In this document: positions 34,641 through 43,275 of the stretch, in pieces
Numbering within the stretch: position 1 is the stretch's first letter
Layout of the letters: every line of letters starts with the position of its first letter
Source: Opitutaceae bacterium
GTDB lineage: Bacteria; Verrucomicrobiota; Verrucomicrobiia; Opitutales; Opitutaceae
Assembly (NCBI GenBank): GCA_002713695.1
Contig: PAUB01000015.1
Span: 100,379 to 164,378 of the forward strand
Direction of reading: 5' to 3'
DNA: 64,000 nucleotides
Made by a program: the position numbers and the translations under genes
The notes under the pieces: model-generated
Databases searched by the model: none
What the model was told of the DNA's origin: nothing
What the model saw: the letters and a program-made list of their open reading frames with translations, nothing else

Positions 34641-35291
34641 CTAGCGATTCAGCAGTGCCGCGATTCTCGTGCGACCATGCACCTCCAGTTTGGTGAAGAT
34701 CGAGGCCAGTTGCGTCTTGATCGTCAGGGGGCTACGACTGAGTTCTTTCGCGATCTCCAGAGTAGGCATACCTTCGCGCACTCGCATCGCCACCGCGCGC
34801 TCTCTTTCGCTGAGACGGGCGAGCATCGCCACGGCGCCGGGTGAAAGCTGCCGATCTCGATCGCCACGCGGCAAGCGATGGTCGAGTTGAATATGAAAAG
34901 CGAGCTGTTGGCCGGCGCGACCCGGAGAGTGCAACGTGATCCGCGCGTGCAATCCGCGAGCGTCATCACTGATTATCTTGGCAGGAGGAGGGAGCTCGTG
35001 AGGATCGTGATTGTCGCGCAGCTCCTCACAGACGGTCATTACCTCGGCGGGGATCTTGAATTCATTGCGCACGCGGAGTGCGGCGGCCTCGCGTTCACCG
35101 AAATTCCAAACGGCGCTGGCGCGAGCTGCTTCAAAGTTAAACCACATCGGTTCCAGGTCCCAATCGAGCAGCAGGAGGCCAAACGGAACCTCTTCCAACA
35201 TGTCTTCATAATGCGCCAATCGCATAGCGGCCTCTTCGAGTGAACGAGGTGTGGAGTGTCGCAACATGTTTCCACTTATTGACTTCATCAC
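34641..35291 (-). CDS. LuxR-type transcriptional regulator with a PAS-like N-terminus
   Basis: A 216-residue protein. Residues of about 20-130 look like a PAS/sensor module (DMLEEVPFGLLLLDWDLEPM, NFEAARASAVWNFGEREAAA). A LuxR/GerE helix-turn-helix occupies the last 65 residues: LSERERAVAMRVREGMPTLE, IAKELSRSPLTIKTQLASIF and TKLEVHGRTRIAALL. The 'EVPFGLLLLD' start is characteristic of PAS folds. The ligand or redox cue is unknown. Either Met at the MMKS start could be used. No partner kinase is adjacent. Confidence 0.85.
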   Translation of the reverse strand: MMKSISGNMLRHSTPRSLEEAAMRLAHYEDMLEEVPFGLLLLDWDLEPMWFNFEAARASAVWNFGEREAAALRVRNEFKIPAEVMTVCEELRDNHDPHELPPPAKIISDDARGLHARITLHSPGRAGQQLAFHIQLDHRLPRGDRDRQLSPGAVAMLARLSERERAVAMRVREGMPTLEIAKELSRSPLTIKTQLASIFTKLEVHGRTRIAALLNR

Positions 35292-35399
35292 GCAGATATC
35301 AAGCAGAGGCTTACGCTATTTGGGCTAGCCCGGAATGTGGATCAGTGGTGCTGGGATCGCAGCTTGGTCTCTAGAGCACATTAGTATTAACAAGAGAGT

Positions 35400-36008
35400 A
35401 TGACCTTGGATTTCTCCTCCTTGTCCGTTCGCGATTCGTATCAATGGATGATCTCCACGATCACGCCCCGACCCATTGCGTGGGTCTCAACCATCTCGGC
35501 AGATGGGAAAACGAATCTCGCGCCCTATTCATTTTTCCAAGGTGTCTGCGCGAATCCACCCACGCTGATGTTCGTGCCGGTAAATACGCGCGATGGAGCC
35601 AAGAAAGACACCGTGCTCAATATCGAAGCGGTGCCGGAATTCGTGGTGAATCTGGTCTCACATGAGCTGGGACAAAAGATGAGTGATACCGCCGCGATGC
35701 TGCCCCATGGCGAGAGCGAGTTTGAAGCGTTTGCTATTGCGAGCGCACCATCGACCAAAGTGCGTCCACCGCGAGTGGCGGAGGCACCTGTGGCGTTTGA
35801 GTGCGCGTTCGATCAAGTCGTCCATATCGGCGAAGGGCCACTGGCGGCGAATGTGATCTTCGGTCGCATCCTGACTGCCCATGTGCGCGACGAGGTGTTT
35901 GGTGATGATGGCAAACCTGATTCAACCAAACTTGATTTGATTGGTCGCATGGGTGGTGAAGATTACACGACCACCCGCGACACTTTCACGATTGAGCGCC
36001 CCGACTGA
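35400..36008 (+). CDS. Flavin reductase-like (FMN-binding split barrel) protein
   Basis: A 202-residue protein of the flavoredoxin/flavin-reductase family: YQWMISTITPRPIAWVSTIS, the LAPYSFFQGVCANPPTLMFV strand pair that binds FMN, KKDTVLNIEAVPEFVVNLVS, and a C-terminal IFGRILTAHVRDEV. Such proteins bind FMN and reduce or carry flavin, and often sit beside an oxygenase, which is not seen here. It precedes the thiolase gene on the same strand but is separated from it by a long hairpin. Confidence 0.9.
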   Translation: MTLDFSSLSVRDSYQWMISTITPRPIAWVSTISADGKTNLAPYSFFQGVCANPPTLMFVPVNTRDGAKKDTVLNIEAVPEFVVNLVSHELGQKMSDTAAMLPHGESEFEAFAIASAPSTKVRPPRVAEAPVAFECAFDQVVHIGEGPLAANVIFGRILTAHVRDEVFGDDGKPDSTKLDLIGRMGGEDYTTTRDTFTIERPD

Positions 36009-36028
36009 TCGCCTCATCTTTCTCATTC

Positions 36029-36096
36029 CTCTTTATCTTAATCGTTCTCCCGTGCGGGAAACTCCAGTTGTCGGGGAGAAAGATTAAGATAAGGAG
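36029..36096 (+). other. Long imperfect hairpin between flavin reductase and thiolase genes
   Basis: Arms CTC-T-TTATCTTAATC-G-TTCTCCC (36029-36051) and GGGAGAA-A-GATTAAGATAA-G-GAG (36074-36096) pair over about 21 bases with one internal mismatch and one G-T pair. No T-run follows on the plus strand. It could be a factor-independent transcription roadblock, an mRNA stabiliser or a small inverted-repeat element. Confidence 0.6.
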
Positions 36097-36132
36097 ACAG
36101 AGTAAGATTTAGAAATACCCCTCAAACATTTT

Positions 36133-37311
36133 ATGTCCGATATAGTCATCCTCTCCGCCAAGCGCACGCCTCTTGGCAGTTTTCAAGGTGCGTATTCCGG
36201 CACCCCTGCCGCCCAACTTGGAGCGACGGCGATTCGTGGCGCGGTCGCTCATGCGAAAATTTCGCCCGCCGATGTTTCCGATGTGCTAATGGGCAATGTG
36301 CTTCAAGCCGGGCAAGGCCAGGCTCCGGCCCGTCAAGCCGCGCTCGCGGCCGATCTGCCTGAATCCGTGCGCACGGTTACGGTAAACAAAGTCTGCGGCT
36401 CGGGCATGCAAGCAGTCATTCAAGGCGCCCACGCGCTTAGTGCCGGGATGGGTTCAGTGATTGTGACAGGTGGTATGGAAAACATGACGCTCGCGCCTTA
36501 CCTTATGCCCAAGGCACGCGACGGTTACCGGATTGGTAATCAGCAAGTCATCGATTCGTTGGTCTCCGATGGCCTCTGGGATCCGTATAACGATATCCAC
36601 ATGGGCAACTGTGCGGAGAAGTGCGCTGAGAAATACACCTTCACCCGTGAAGAGCAGGACGCCTACGCGATCGAATCATTCAAGCGCGCCAATGCTGCTC
36701 AGCAAGAAGGTCGCTTTACAGCCGAGATCACCCCGGTCGAAATCAAGGACCGCAAAGGTAACGTCACCAAAGTCGAACTAGACGAAGGCCCGACCAAGGT
36801 GCGGTATGAAAAAATCCCGCGGCTCAAACCAGCATTTCAACCAGACGGCACGATTACTCCGGCCAATGCTTCCTCAATCAGCGACGGAGCCGCCGCCCTC
36901 GTGCTCACTCCCGCCGATCACGCGAAAGAGAAAGACCTCCAACCCATCGCGAAGATCGTGGCGTTCGGATCACATGCTCACGAACCACTCTGGTTTACAA
37001 CCGTTCCTGTGCAGGCCGCGCAAAACGCGTTGTCATCCGCTGGTTGGACCACCGACGACGTTGATCTTTGGGAAGTGAATGAAGCCTTCGCTGTCGTGCC
37101 CATGGCCTTCATGCGCGAACTTAATATCTCGCCCAAAATAGTAAACGTGAACGGCGGCGCCATCGCCCTTGGCCATCCTATCGGCTGTTCCGGCGCGCGT
37201 ATCATCGTCACCCTAATTAACGCACTCAAATCGCGAGGTCTCAAACGCGGCGTCGCCGCGATCTGCATCGGCGGCGGCGAAGGCATGGCCGTGTGTGTTG
37301 AAATTATTTAA
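36133..37311 (+). CDS. Acetyl-CoA C-acetyltransferase (thiolase)
   Basis: A 392-residue thiolase II. Motifs: VILSAKRTPLGSFQGAYSG at the start, NKVCGSGMQAVIQGAHAL with the acyl-accepting Cys near residue 89, VTGGMENMTLAPYLMP, and near the C-terminus NVNGGAIALGHPIGCSGARI (His and Cys for deprotonation) and CIGGGEGMAVCVE. It joins or splits acetoacetyl-CoA and two acetyl-CoA. With the downstream acyl-CoA synthetase and 3-hydroxybutyrate dehydrogenase it makes sense as acetoacetate/3-hydroxybutyrate or PHB-type metabolism (atoB/phaA role). Confidence 0.95.
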   Translation: MSDIVILSAKRTPLGSFQGAYSGTPAAQLGATAIRGAVAHAKISPADVSDVLMGNVLQAGQGQAPARQAALAADLPESVRTVTVNKVCGSGMQAVIQGAHALSAGMGSVIVTGGMENMTLAPYLMPKARDGYRIGNQQVIDSLVSDGLWDPYNDIHMGNCAEKCAEKYTFTREEQDAYAIESFKRANAAQQEGRFTAEITPVEIKDRKGNVTKVELDEGPTKVRYEKIPRLKPAFQPDGTITPANASSISDGAAALVLTPADHAKEKDLQPIAKIVAFGSHAHEPLWFTTVPVQAAQNALSSAGWTTDDVDLWEVNEAFAVVPMAFMRELNISPKIVNVNGGAIALGHPIGCSGARIIVTLINALKSRGLKRGVAAICIGGGEGMAVCVEII

Positions 37312-37382
37312 CCACTAAGGACACGAGGATCACAAAGGCCGGCTTTCATCTTTGAGTGCTTTGTGATCTTTGTGGTGAAAAT
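37312..37382. repeat. Intergenic inverted repeat ending at the acyl-CoA synthetase start codon
   Basis: CCACTAAGGACACGAGGATCACAAAGG is mirrored by CTTTGTGATCTTTGTGG, with GATCACAAAG/CTTTGTGATC exactly paired. It begins as TTTAACCACTAAGG from 37308, like the repeat cluster at 10244-10383. It fills the whole gap and its right arm ends 5 bases before ATG 37383, so it occupies the ribosome-binding region of that gene. Confidence 0.6.
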
Positions 37383-39314
37383 ATGACTACTTCTAAATAC
37401 CTTTGGAAACCTGAAGACTACGCGTGGACGCGTGAGTCACATTTGGCGAAATTCGTGCGCCAGCATGGGTTTGAAACGCAGGCTGAATTGCATGCGGCTT
37501 CGGTGCGCGATACGGCTTGGTTTTGGGATGAATCGGTCAAGGACAGCGGGATCGAATGGTTTAAGCCTTACACGAAGGTGAAGGATGAATCACGCGGGTT
37601 TCCGTGGACACGCTGGTTTGAGGGAGGCGAGCTCAATATCGCGCACAACTGTATCGATCGACATGTGCGCGAAGGGCATGGCGATGAGGTGGTGGTGTTT
37701 TATGAAGCAGATTCCGATGCCGTGGAGGATCGACGTGAGGTTACTTTTGCTCAGCTGAAAACTTCGATTGATGCGTGTGCTGGCGGGCTACGGAAGATGG
37801 GAGTCGAGCGGGGTGATAGCGTGTCACTTTATGCGCCGATGCGCGTGGAAACGGTCGCGGTGATGATGGCGTGTTTCAAAATCGGCGCGCGCTTCGTGCC
37901 GATTTTTTGTGGTTACGGTGAGCATGCTGTGATCGAGCGCGTAGAGTCTTGCGCCGCGAAAGTGTTGTTTGCCGTCGAACATATGCAGCGGCGCGGTAAG
38001 ACGGTTGCCGCGGGAAAGATCGCGCGTGGCGTGGCGGAGAAAGTTGAGAGCGTGCAGCGGGTGATCTGTTTCGATCTGCCGGAGTGGAATGAGTTTCTGG
38101 ACAGCGCGTCGCCGATAAACGATTGCGTGAGTATGGCCGCGGAAGATTCGTCGATGATCATTTACACGAGTGGCACGACGGGTCGGCCGAAGGGCACTGT
38201 GCACACGCATGCGGGTTGCCTCGCGCAGGTGGGGAAAGAATTGCGCTATGCATTTAACGCACAGGCGGGTGAGCCGTTCTTCTGGTTTACCGATATCGGA
38301 TGGATGATGGGACCGTGGGAGATCATGGGCTGTCTGCTGTATCGCACGCCGATTGTGTTGTTTGATGGCGCTCCGGATTTTCCGGACAGCGACCGACTTT
38401 GGCGCACGTTGGAGCGATTGAAAGTGGTTACCTTTTGTGCATCGCCGACGTTGGTGCGAATGTTCATGCGCGTGACAGATGGCAAGGGGCCGAAAGATCA
38501 CGATCTGTCGAATCTGCGCGTCTTGGGATCAACGGGCGAACCGTGGGACGAAACGAGCTATCGTTGGTTTTTTGAAAACGTGGGCGGCGGGCGTTGTCCG
38601 GTGATCAATATTTCCGGCGGCACCGAATTGTTTGGGTGTCTGCTGAGTTGCACACCGCTCACACCACTCAACGCGAGCTCGCTCGGCGGTCCGGCTCTTG
38701 GGATGGACGTGGATATCTTTACTGAAGAAGGCGAACCCGCGCCGACGGGTTCGGTGGGCCATCTCGTGTGCAAGCAACCGTCTCCTTCGATGACGAAGAG
38801 TTTTCTGCATGATGATGATCGCTACCTCGAAACGTATTACAGTCGCTGGCCCGATGTCTGGTATCACGGTGATTGGTCGAGAAAGGATGAGGATAGTTCG
38901 TGGTATGTGCTCGGTCGCAGCGACGACACAATCAAGGTCGCGGGAAAACGCGTGGGCCCGTCGGAAGTGGAAAGCGCATTAACTTCCCACGAAGCCGTCA
39001 GTGAAGCGGCGACGATTGGCGCGCACGATGATTTGAAAGGACAGGTGCTGGTTTGCTTCGTGGTGCTAAAACCGGGTGCGGAAGTCGTTACATCGGAACT
39101 GATCGCGCATGTGGCTAAGGAGATGGGTAAGCCGCTCGCGCCTAAGGCAGTTTTTGTGGTGTCGGCTTTGCCGAAGACTCGGTCAGGAAAGATTCTGCGC
39201 GGGATGATTCTGCGGGTTTACTCAGGTAAACCGGCGGGTGACCTTACCAGTGTGGAAAACCCAGCCGCTCTCGATGAGATCATCGCGTGGCGCGATAAGG
39301 CGAGTGGAGTTTGA
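37383..39314 (+). CDS. AMP-forming acyl-CoA synthetase, acetyl/acetoacetyl-CoA synthetase type
   Basis: A 643-residue adenylate-forming ligase. Features: RWFEGGELNIAHNCIDRHV (acetyl-CoA synthetase-like N-terminus), the P-loop IIYTSGTTGRPKGTVHTHAG, WMMGPWEIMG, SGGTELFG, WYHGDWSRKDED, and the C-terminal hinge VLGRSDDTIKVAGKRVGPSE and PKTRSGKILRG containing the acetylatable Lys. The substrate could be acetate, propionate or acetoacetate; the thiolase and hydroxybutyrate dehydrogenase nearby favour acetoacetate, but the N-terminus is more acetyl-CoA-synthetase-like. A start 9 codons upstream lies inside the repeat and is rejected. Confidence 0.88.
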   Translation: MTTSKYLWKPEDYAWTRESHLAKFVRQHGFETQAELHAASVRDTAWFWDESVKDSGIEWFKPYTKVKDESRGFPWTRWFEGGELNIAHNCIDRHVREGHGDEVVVFYEADSDAVEDRREVTFAQLKTSIDACAGGLRKMGVERGDSVSLYAPMRVETVAVMMACFKIGARFVPIFCGYGEHAVIERVESCAAKVLFAVEHMQRRGKTVAAGKIARGVAEKVESVQRVICFDLPEWNEFLDSASPINDCVSMAAEDSSMIIYTSGTTGRPKGTVHTHAGCLAQVGKELRYAFNAQAGEPFFWFTDIGWMMGPWEIMGCLLYRTPIVLFDGAPDFPDSDRLWRTLERLKVVTFCASPTLVRMFMRVTDGKGPKDHDLSNLRVLGSTGEPWDETSYRWFFENVGGGRCPVINISGGTELFGCLLSCTPLTPLNASSLGGPALGMDVDIFTEEGEPAPTGSVGHLVCKQPSPSMTKSFLHDDDRYLETYYSRWPDVWYHGDWSRKDEDSSWYVLGRSDDTIKVAGKRVGPSEVESALTSHEAVSEAATIGAHDDLKGQVLVCFVVLKPGAEVVTSELIAHVAKEMGKPLAPKAVFVVSALPKTRSGKILRGMILRVYSGKPAGDLTSVENPAALDEIIAWRDKASGV

Positions 39315-39356
39315 CATCACCGTGCGGTCGCGGATGACTGCGTTTCCCTATTTATT

Positions 39357-40364
39357 ATGAAGAGCCAAGCCGTTGTTTTTACCGCACGTAATCAAGTTGA
39401 GTATCGCGAAGTCGATTGTCCCGATCCGGGGCCGAACGATGTCGTGATCGATGTCGAACATTCTTGGATCAGCAACGGCACCGAAGGATCCTTCCTGCGT
39501 GGCGAACGTGAGTCGGGTGACACCGCGTGGAACGAGGGCGATCCGTTACCATTTCCAATCGTAGCGGGTTATCAGAAGGTCGGTGTGGTAACGCATGTCG
39601 GTGCGGATGTGACGAAGTTTTCGCTCGGCGAACGTGTGTTTGCCGTGATGAGCCAATTCGAGGGTTTGTTCTGCGAATACGGAGGCCATGTTTCTCCGTC
39701 GGTCTGCGATGCGAATCAGGTGCACACGCTACCAGAAGGTGCGGACCCGGTCGCGTGTAGTGGAGCGGTGCTCACACAGGTGGGTTATAATTGCGGCACA
39801 CGTCCTCGTATTAAACCCGGGCAGTTGGCTGTCGTGGTGGGCGATGGGATGGTCGGTCATTGGACGGGGCAAGCGCTCAAGCAGCGTGGCGCGCGTGTCG
39901 TGTTAACCGGTCGTCATGACGATCGGTTAGATAGATTTCGGAATGGAGGTTGGGGTGAGACTTTGAAGGTGAAGGGCTCGGGAGTCGAAGAGGTCAAGGC
40001 GATCGCGAACGGACCTGTTGAAGTGCTCGTCGATACGATTGGTAACATGAGCCTCTACGATGATTACCTGCCGATTATGGCGCACGGGGGCACGGTCGTC
40101 TCGGCTGGTTTTTACGGCACGGCGGATTTGTTGCCGATTCAGACTTATCGCTTTCAAGAACTTGCTTTCGATCTTTGCGCAGGCATCACCTACGAACGTG
40201 TCGACGCGACCTTGGCGTGGATCGCCGAAGGCAAGATGGATACGCTTGGCTTGATCACGCATCACTTCCCGGTCGAACAGGCCGCGGAAGCCTGGAAGGT
40301 GATTGAGAATAAAACCGACAATGCTTTGGGCGTAGTGCTCGATTGGCCCGCATCTCGAAAATAA
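39357..40364 (+). CDS. Zinc-type medium-chain dehydrogenase/reductase (MDR) 1
   Basis: A 335-residue MDR protein. The N-terminal GroES-like domain is present (YREVDCPDPGPNDVVIDVEH, FPIVAGYQKVGVVTHVGADV). The NAD(P) fold shows AVVVGDGMVGHWTGQALKQRG with a Gly-rich loop, then VLTGRHDDRL. The usual catalytic-zinc GHE motif is replaced by GYQ, as in several MDR subfamilies (BchC-like, threonine-DH-like), so zinc binding is uncertain. The substrate is unknown. It is followed after 10 bases by a second MDR gene and belongs to the 36-42 kb metabolic block. Confidence 0.85.
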   Translation: MKSQAVVFTARNQVEYREVDCPDPGPNDVVIDVEHSWISNGTEGSFLRGERESGDTAWNEGDPLPFPIVAGYQKVGVVTHVGADVTKFSLGERVFAVMSQFEGLFCEYGGHVSPSVCDANQVHTLPEGADPVACSGAVLTQVGYNCGTRPRIKPGQLAVVVGDGMVGHWTGQALKQRGARVVLTGRHDDRLDRFRNGGWGETLKVKGSGVEEVKAIANGPVEVLVDTIGNMSLYDDYLPIMAHGGTVVSAGFYGTADLLPIQTYRFQELAFDLCAGITYERVDATLAWIAEGKMDTLGLITHHFPVEQAAEAWKVIENKTDNALGVVLDWPASRK

Positions 40365-40374
40365 GGAAACGAAC

Positions 40375-41361
40375 ATGAGTAAAACGATGAAAAGCCTAGT
40401 GATCGAAAAACCGGCAAAATCGGTCTGGACCGATCTACCTATACCGAAGCCTATCAAGGGCGAAGTGCTTATTCGCGTGGAAGGCGTAACGACGTGTCCG
40501 CATTGGGATATGCACATCCTCGATGGTGTGCCGATGTTTCCCGGCATGACGCTTAAGTATCCTTACTTTCCCGGCCAACCCGGTCATGAGGCGATGGGTG
40601 AAGTTGTTGCCGTGGGCAAGGGCGTCAAGAAGCTCAAGAAGGGGATGAAGGTCGTCGCTTGGCAGGATACGGGACAACCGCGTCCGGGATTCTACGCACA
40701 ATACAACACCTTCCCCGAAGCGTCTTTGCTACAGATTCCTAAGCGACTCACTCCTTTAGAGATCGCGTCGCTAGAATTGGCGATGTGCGTAGAGGTTTCG
40801 TTTCAACAACTCGCACAGCTCGGCGGAATCAAAGGGCGCCGCGTGGGTATTTCCGGACTGGGGCCGGCTGGATTGTTGGCCGTGCAATTGGCCAAAGCGC
40901 ATGGCGCGAAAGAAGTGGTCGGCATCGATATGGTGGCGAGTCGTCGTAACCTTGCGCGAAAGATGGGCGCGGATCGCACGGCATCACCTAACGCGAAAGC
41001 TTGGCTGGCGGACCGCTATGGTGCGAAGTCACTCGACGATGCGATCGATTGCACGGGCTTTCCCGCCTCAATCGAATTCTTGATGGATCGCACCGAACGT
41101 TGTGTGACGATCTTTGGTGTGTTGCGCGAGGATGTGACCTTTAGAGCGCGCCACATGTGGGGCCCCGGTGTGACGTTGATGGGTTACGGGGATCACAACC
41201 GCAAAGCTGCCGAGACCGCGCTAAAGTTTGTGATCGCCGGTAAGCTCGATCTGACATCGCTCGTTTCCAAGACTCTCCCTTTCACTCGTTACGAGGAAGG
41301 CGTGGAGCTGTTAAAAAACAAAAAGGCGATTAAGATCCTGTTCGATCCTTGGGCTGAATAA
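40375..41361 (+). CDS. Zinc-type medium-chain dehydrogenase/reductase (MDR) 2
   Basis: A 328-residue MDR protein with a canonical zinc site: CPHWDMHI supplies the Cys, and FPGQPGHEAMGEVVAVGKGV supplies the GHE pair. The Rossmann domain reads RRVGISGLGPAGLLAVQLAK and VVGIDMVASRRNLARKMGAD. It is adjacent to the MDR 1 gene, so the two could act in successive steps or on one polyol or hydroxy acid. The substrate is not readable. It converges with the hydroxybutyrate dehydrogenase gene, 11 bases between stops. Confidence 0.87.
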   Translation: MSKTMKSLVIEKPAKSVWTDLPIPKPIKGEVLIRVEGVTTCPHWDMHILDGVPMFPGMTLKYPYFPGQPGHEAMGEVVAVGKGVKKLKKGMKVVAWQDTGQPRPGFYAQYNTFPEASLLQIPKRLTPLEIASLELAMCVEVSFQQLAQLGGIKGRRVGISGLGPAGLLAVQLAKAHGAKEVVGIDMVASRRNLARKMGADRTASPNAKAWLADRYGAKSLDDAIDCTGFPASIEFLMDRTERCVTIFGVLREDVTFRARHMWGPGVTLMGYGDHNRKAAETALKFVIAGKLDLTSLVSKTLPFTRYEEGVELLKNKKAIKILFDPWAE

Positions 41362-41372
41362 GTCGCGCCTCT

Positions 41373-42155
41373 TTACCGTGCTGTCCATCCGCCATCGATG
41401 GGGATGGATGCGCCGGTGATTGATTTAGCCGCATCGCTGCAAAGATACATCGCGAGGGCGGCAACTTCTTCGATTTCGACGAATCGTTTCGTCGGTTGCG
41501 CGGCGAGGATCACGTCGCGGATGACTTTATCGTGCGGCAGATTATGCGCTTTTGATTGAGCCTCGATTTGGCCTTCGACGAGAGGAGTGCGCACGTAGCC
41601 GGGACAGATCGCGTTGCAGGTGATGCCGGTTTCGGCGACTTCGAGCGCGACAGTTTTGGTGAGCCCGATTTGTCCATGTTTGGCGGTGACGTAAGCCGAT
41701 TTAAATGGCGATGCGACGAGACCGTGGGCAGAGACGAGATTGATGATGCGGCCCCAATTACGCGTCTTCATGCCGGGCAGGGCGACTTTGATCGCATGGT
41801 AGCTGGAGTTGAGAATGATGTTCTGAATGGCGGTCCATTTTTCGTCGGGAAACTCATCGACGGGCGCGACGTGCTGGATGCCGGCGTTGTTGACGAGGAT
41901 GTCGACGGAACCGAGTTCCGCTTCGGCAGCGGCGATGAGAGCCGCGACTTCGTCGGCCTTGCTCACATCGGCACCGTGATAGGAAACAGTCACGCCGTGT
42001 TGGTCGGCGATTTCCGCGCGAATTTTTTCGATTTCAGCGGCATCACTAAAACCGTTGAGCATGACATGAGCTCCTTGTTGAGCGAGAGCTCGCGCGATGC
42101 CCAAACCGATCCCGCTGGTGGATCCGGTGACGACGGCGTTTTTATTTTTAAGCAT
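41373..42155 (-). CDS. bdhA: D-3-hydroxybutyrate dehydrogenase (SDR)
   Basis: A 260-residue classical short-chain dehydrogenase. NAD-binding TGSTSGIGLGIARAL, NNAGIQHVAPVDEFPDEKWT, the catalytic Ser in NLVSAHGLVASPFKSAYVTA with the YxxxK motif (Tyr-Val-Thr-Ala-Lys), then NAICPGYVRTPLVEGQI and GASIPIDGGWTAR. 'HVAPVEEFP' and the 'YVRTPLVe.QI' lid are specific marks of 3-hydroxybutyrate dehydrogenases, which interconvert 3-hydroxybutyrate and acetoacetate. It fits the thiolase and acyl-CoA synthetase nearby. It lies on the opposite strand. Confidence 0.92.
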   Translation of the reverse strand: MLKNKNAVVTGSTSGIGLGIARALAQQGAHVMLNGFSDAAEIEKIRAEIADQHGVTVSYHGADVSKADEVAALIAAAEAELGSVDILVNNAGIQHVAPVDEFPDEKWTAIQNIILNSSYHAIKVALPGMKTRNWGRIINLVSAHGLVASPFKSAYVTAKHGQIGLTKTVALEVAETGITCNAICPGYVRTPLVEGQIEAQSKAHNLPHDKVIRDVILAAQPTKRFVEIEEVAALAMYLCSDAAKSITGASIPIDGGWTAR

Positions 42156-42178
42156 GGGGTAAGGTTGAAGGGGTGAAA

Positions 42179-43195
42179 TCAGGTTGAGAGTAATTGACGT
42201 AAATCGCGAGGCTCGGGTGTGCCTGTCGTGCCGAGTTGATGCACGACGAGAGAGGCGGCGGCTTGGGCGAGTTCCATGCTTTCGATCGGGGTCGCGTCGA
42301 TCGCGAGTGCTAGCGCAAGTGTCGCGGTGACGGTGTCGCCAGCTCCCACGATATCAATCGGGCCGCGCAGAGGGCGCGCGAGCACGTGAGCCGATTCACC
42401 AGCTGGTGTGGCGCCGATCATTCCCCGTTCCGCCATGGTGATAAACACGGGGTGTTGATTACTCTCCGCCAAGCGCGCGGCTCCGGTTTGAATGTCACTT
42501 ATTGAGTGACACTCAGAATTGGTGAGCGTGGTGAACTCGGTGGCATTCATCTTGTAGATGAAGGGCGGAAAATCAGTGAGCCCGTGGCGGCTATCTGCAA
42601 TGATGATAAGCGCGGGTTGTGATCGATGAATTTTCTCGATGGCTGACAATACGTTCGGAGTGATCGCGCCCATCTCGGGAACCCCCGCCTGATCCATGAC
42701 GATCAGAACATCGATTTGCGGCGCGAGTGTTTGCAGGCTGGCGATGAGCTTGTCCTCAACCGATTTGGGCGTGGGCGTGCGGTTCTTGATGTCGAGTCGG
42801 GAAAGCTCTTTGGGTGGTTGGCCGGGATGATGTAGCAGAGGTTTCGAATAACTGAACGTCTGGCGCTCTTGGGTTTGCTGGAAATGCGTGAGATCGACGC
42901 CGGACAATCGAGTGAGTGCGCGGCGCAGTTCGAAGCCTTCGCCATCGTCACCACAGTATCCGATGGGACATAGTTGAGCGGCGCCATAAGCTGCGAGGTT
43001 GGCGGTGATATTGCCGGCAGCTCCCGGCTGGCATCGCACTTGGCTCACGTTGTAAACGGGCAGATCGGTTTCAATTGAGGTCTCGGCCTGGGCGGGATCG
43101 ATGTCGAAATAGCGATCGAGTGAAAAATCGCCAACGATGCCCACACGGAGTGTTCTTACTCGTTTCAGGAGCGCGTCAAAGCGGTCGGGACTCAT
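42179..43195 (-). CDS. PfkB-family carbohydrate kinase (RfaE-like)
   Basis: A kinase of about 338 residues. ATG 43195 (MSPDRFDALLKRV) is preferred over an upstream start because the conserved LRVGIVGDFSLDRYFDI begins shortly after. The substrate-side motif CQPGAAGNITANLAAYGA and the ATP/catalytic block GPIDIVGAGDTVTATLALAL (anion hole and catalytic Asp) are complete. PfkB enzymes phosphorylate sugars or sugar-like compounds; the D-glycero-heptose kinase half of RfaE is the nearest type by motif, but the sugar is not proven. Confidence 0.88.
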   Translation of the reverse strand: MSPDRFDALLKRVRTLRVGIVGDFSLDRYFDIDPAQAETSIETDLPVYNVSQVRCQPGAAGNITANLAAYGAAQLCPIGYCGDDGEGFELRRALTRLSGVDLTHFQQTQERQTFSYSKPLLHHPGQPPKELSRLDIKNRTPTPKSVEDKLIASLQTLAPQIDVLIVMDQAGVPEMGAITPNVLSAIEKIHRSQPALIIIADSRHGLTDFPPFIYKMNATEFTTLTNSECHSISDIQTGAARLAESNQHPVFITMAERGMIGATPAGESAHVLARPLRGPIDIVGAGDTVTATLALALAIDATPIESMELAQAAASLVVHQLGTTGTPEPRDLRQLLST

Positions 43196-43275
43196 AGTGG
43201 GCAGGTAATCGCAATCTGGGATGTGCGGCAATCGCGCTTTGCATTTTCCGATGTGCGTTGCACAGTTATTTTTTT

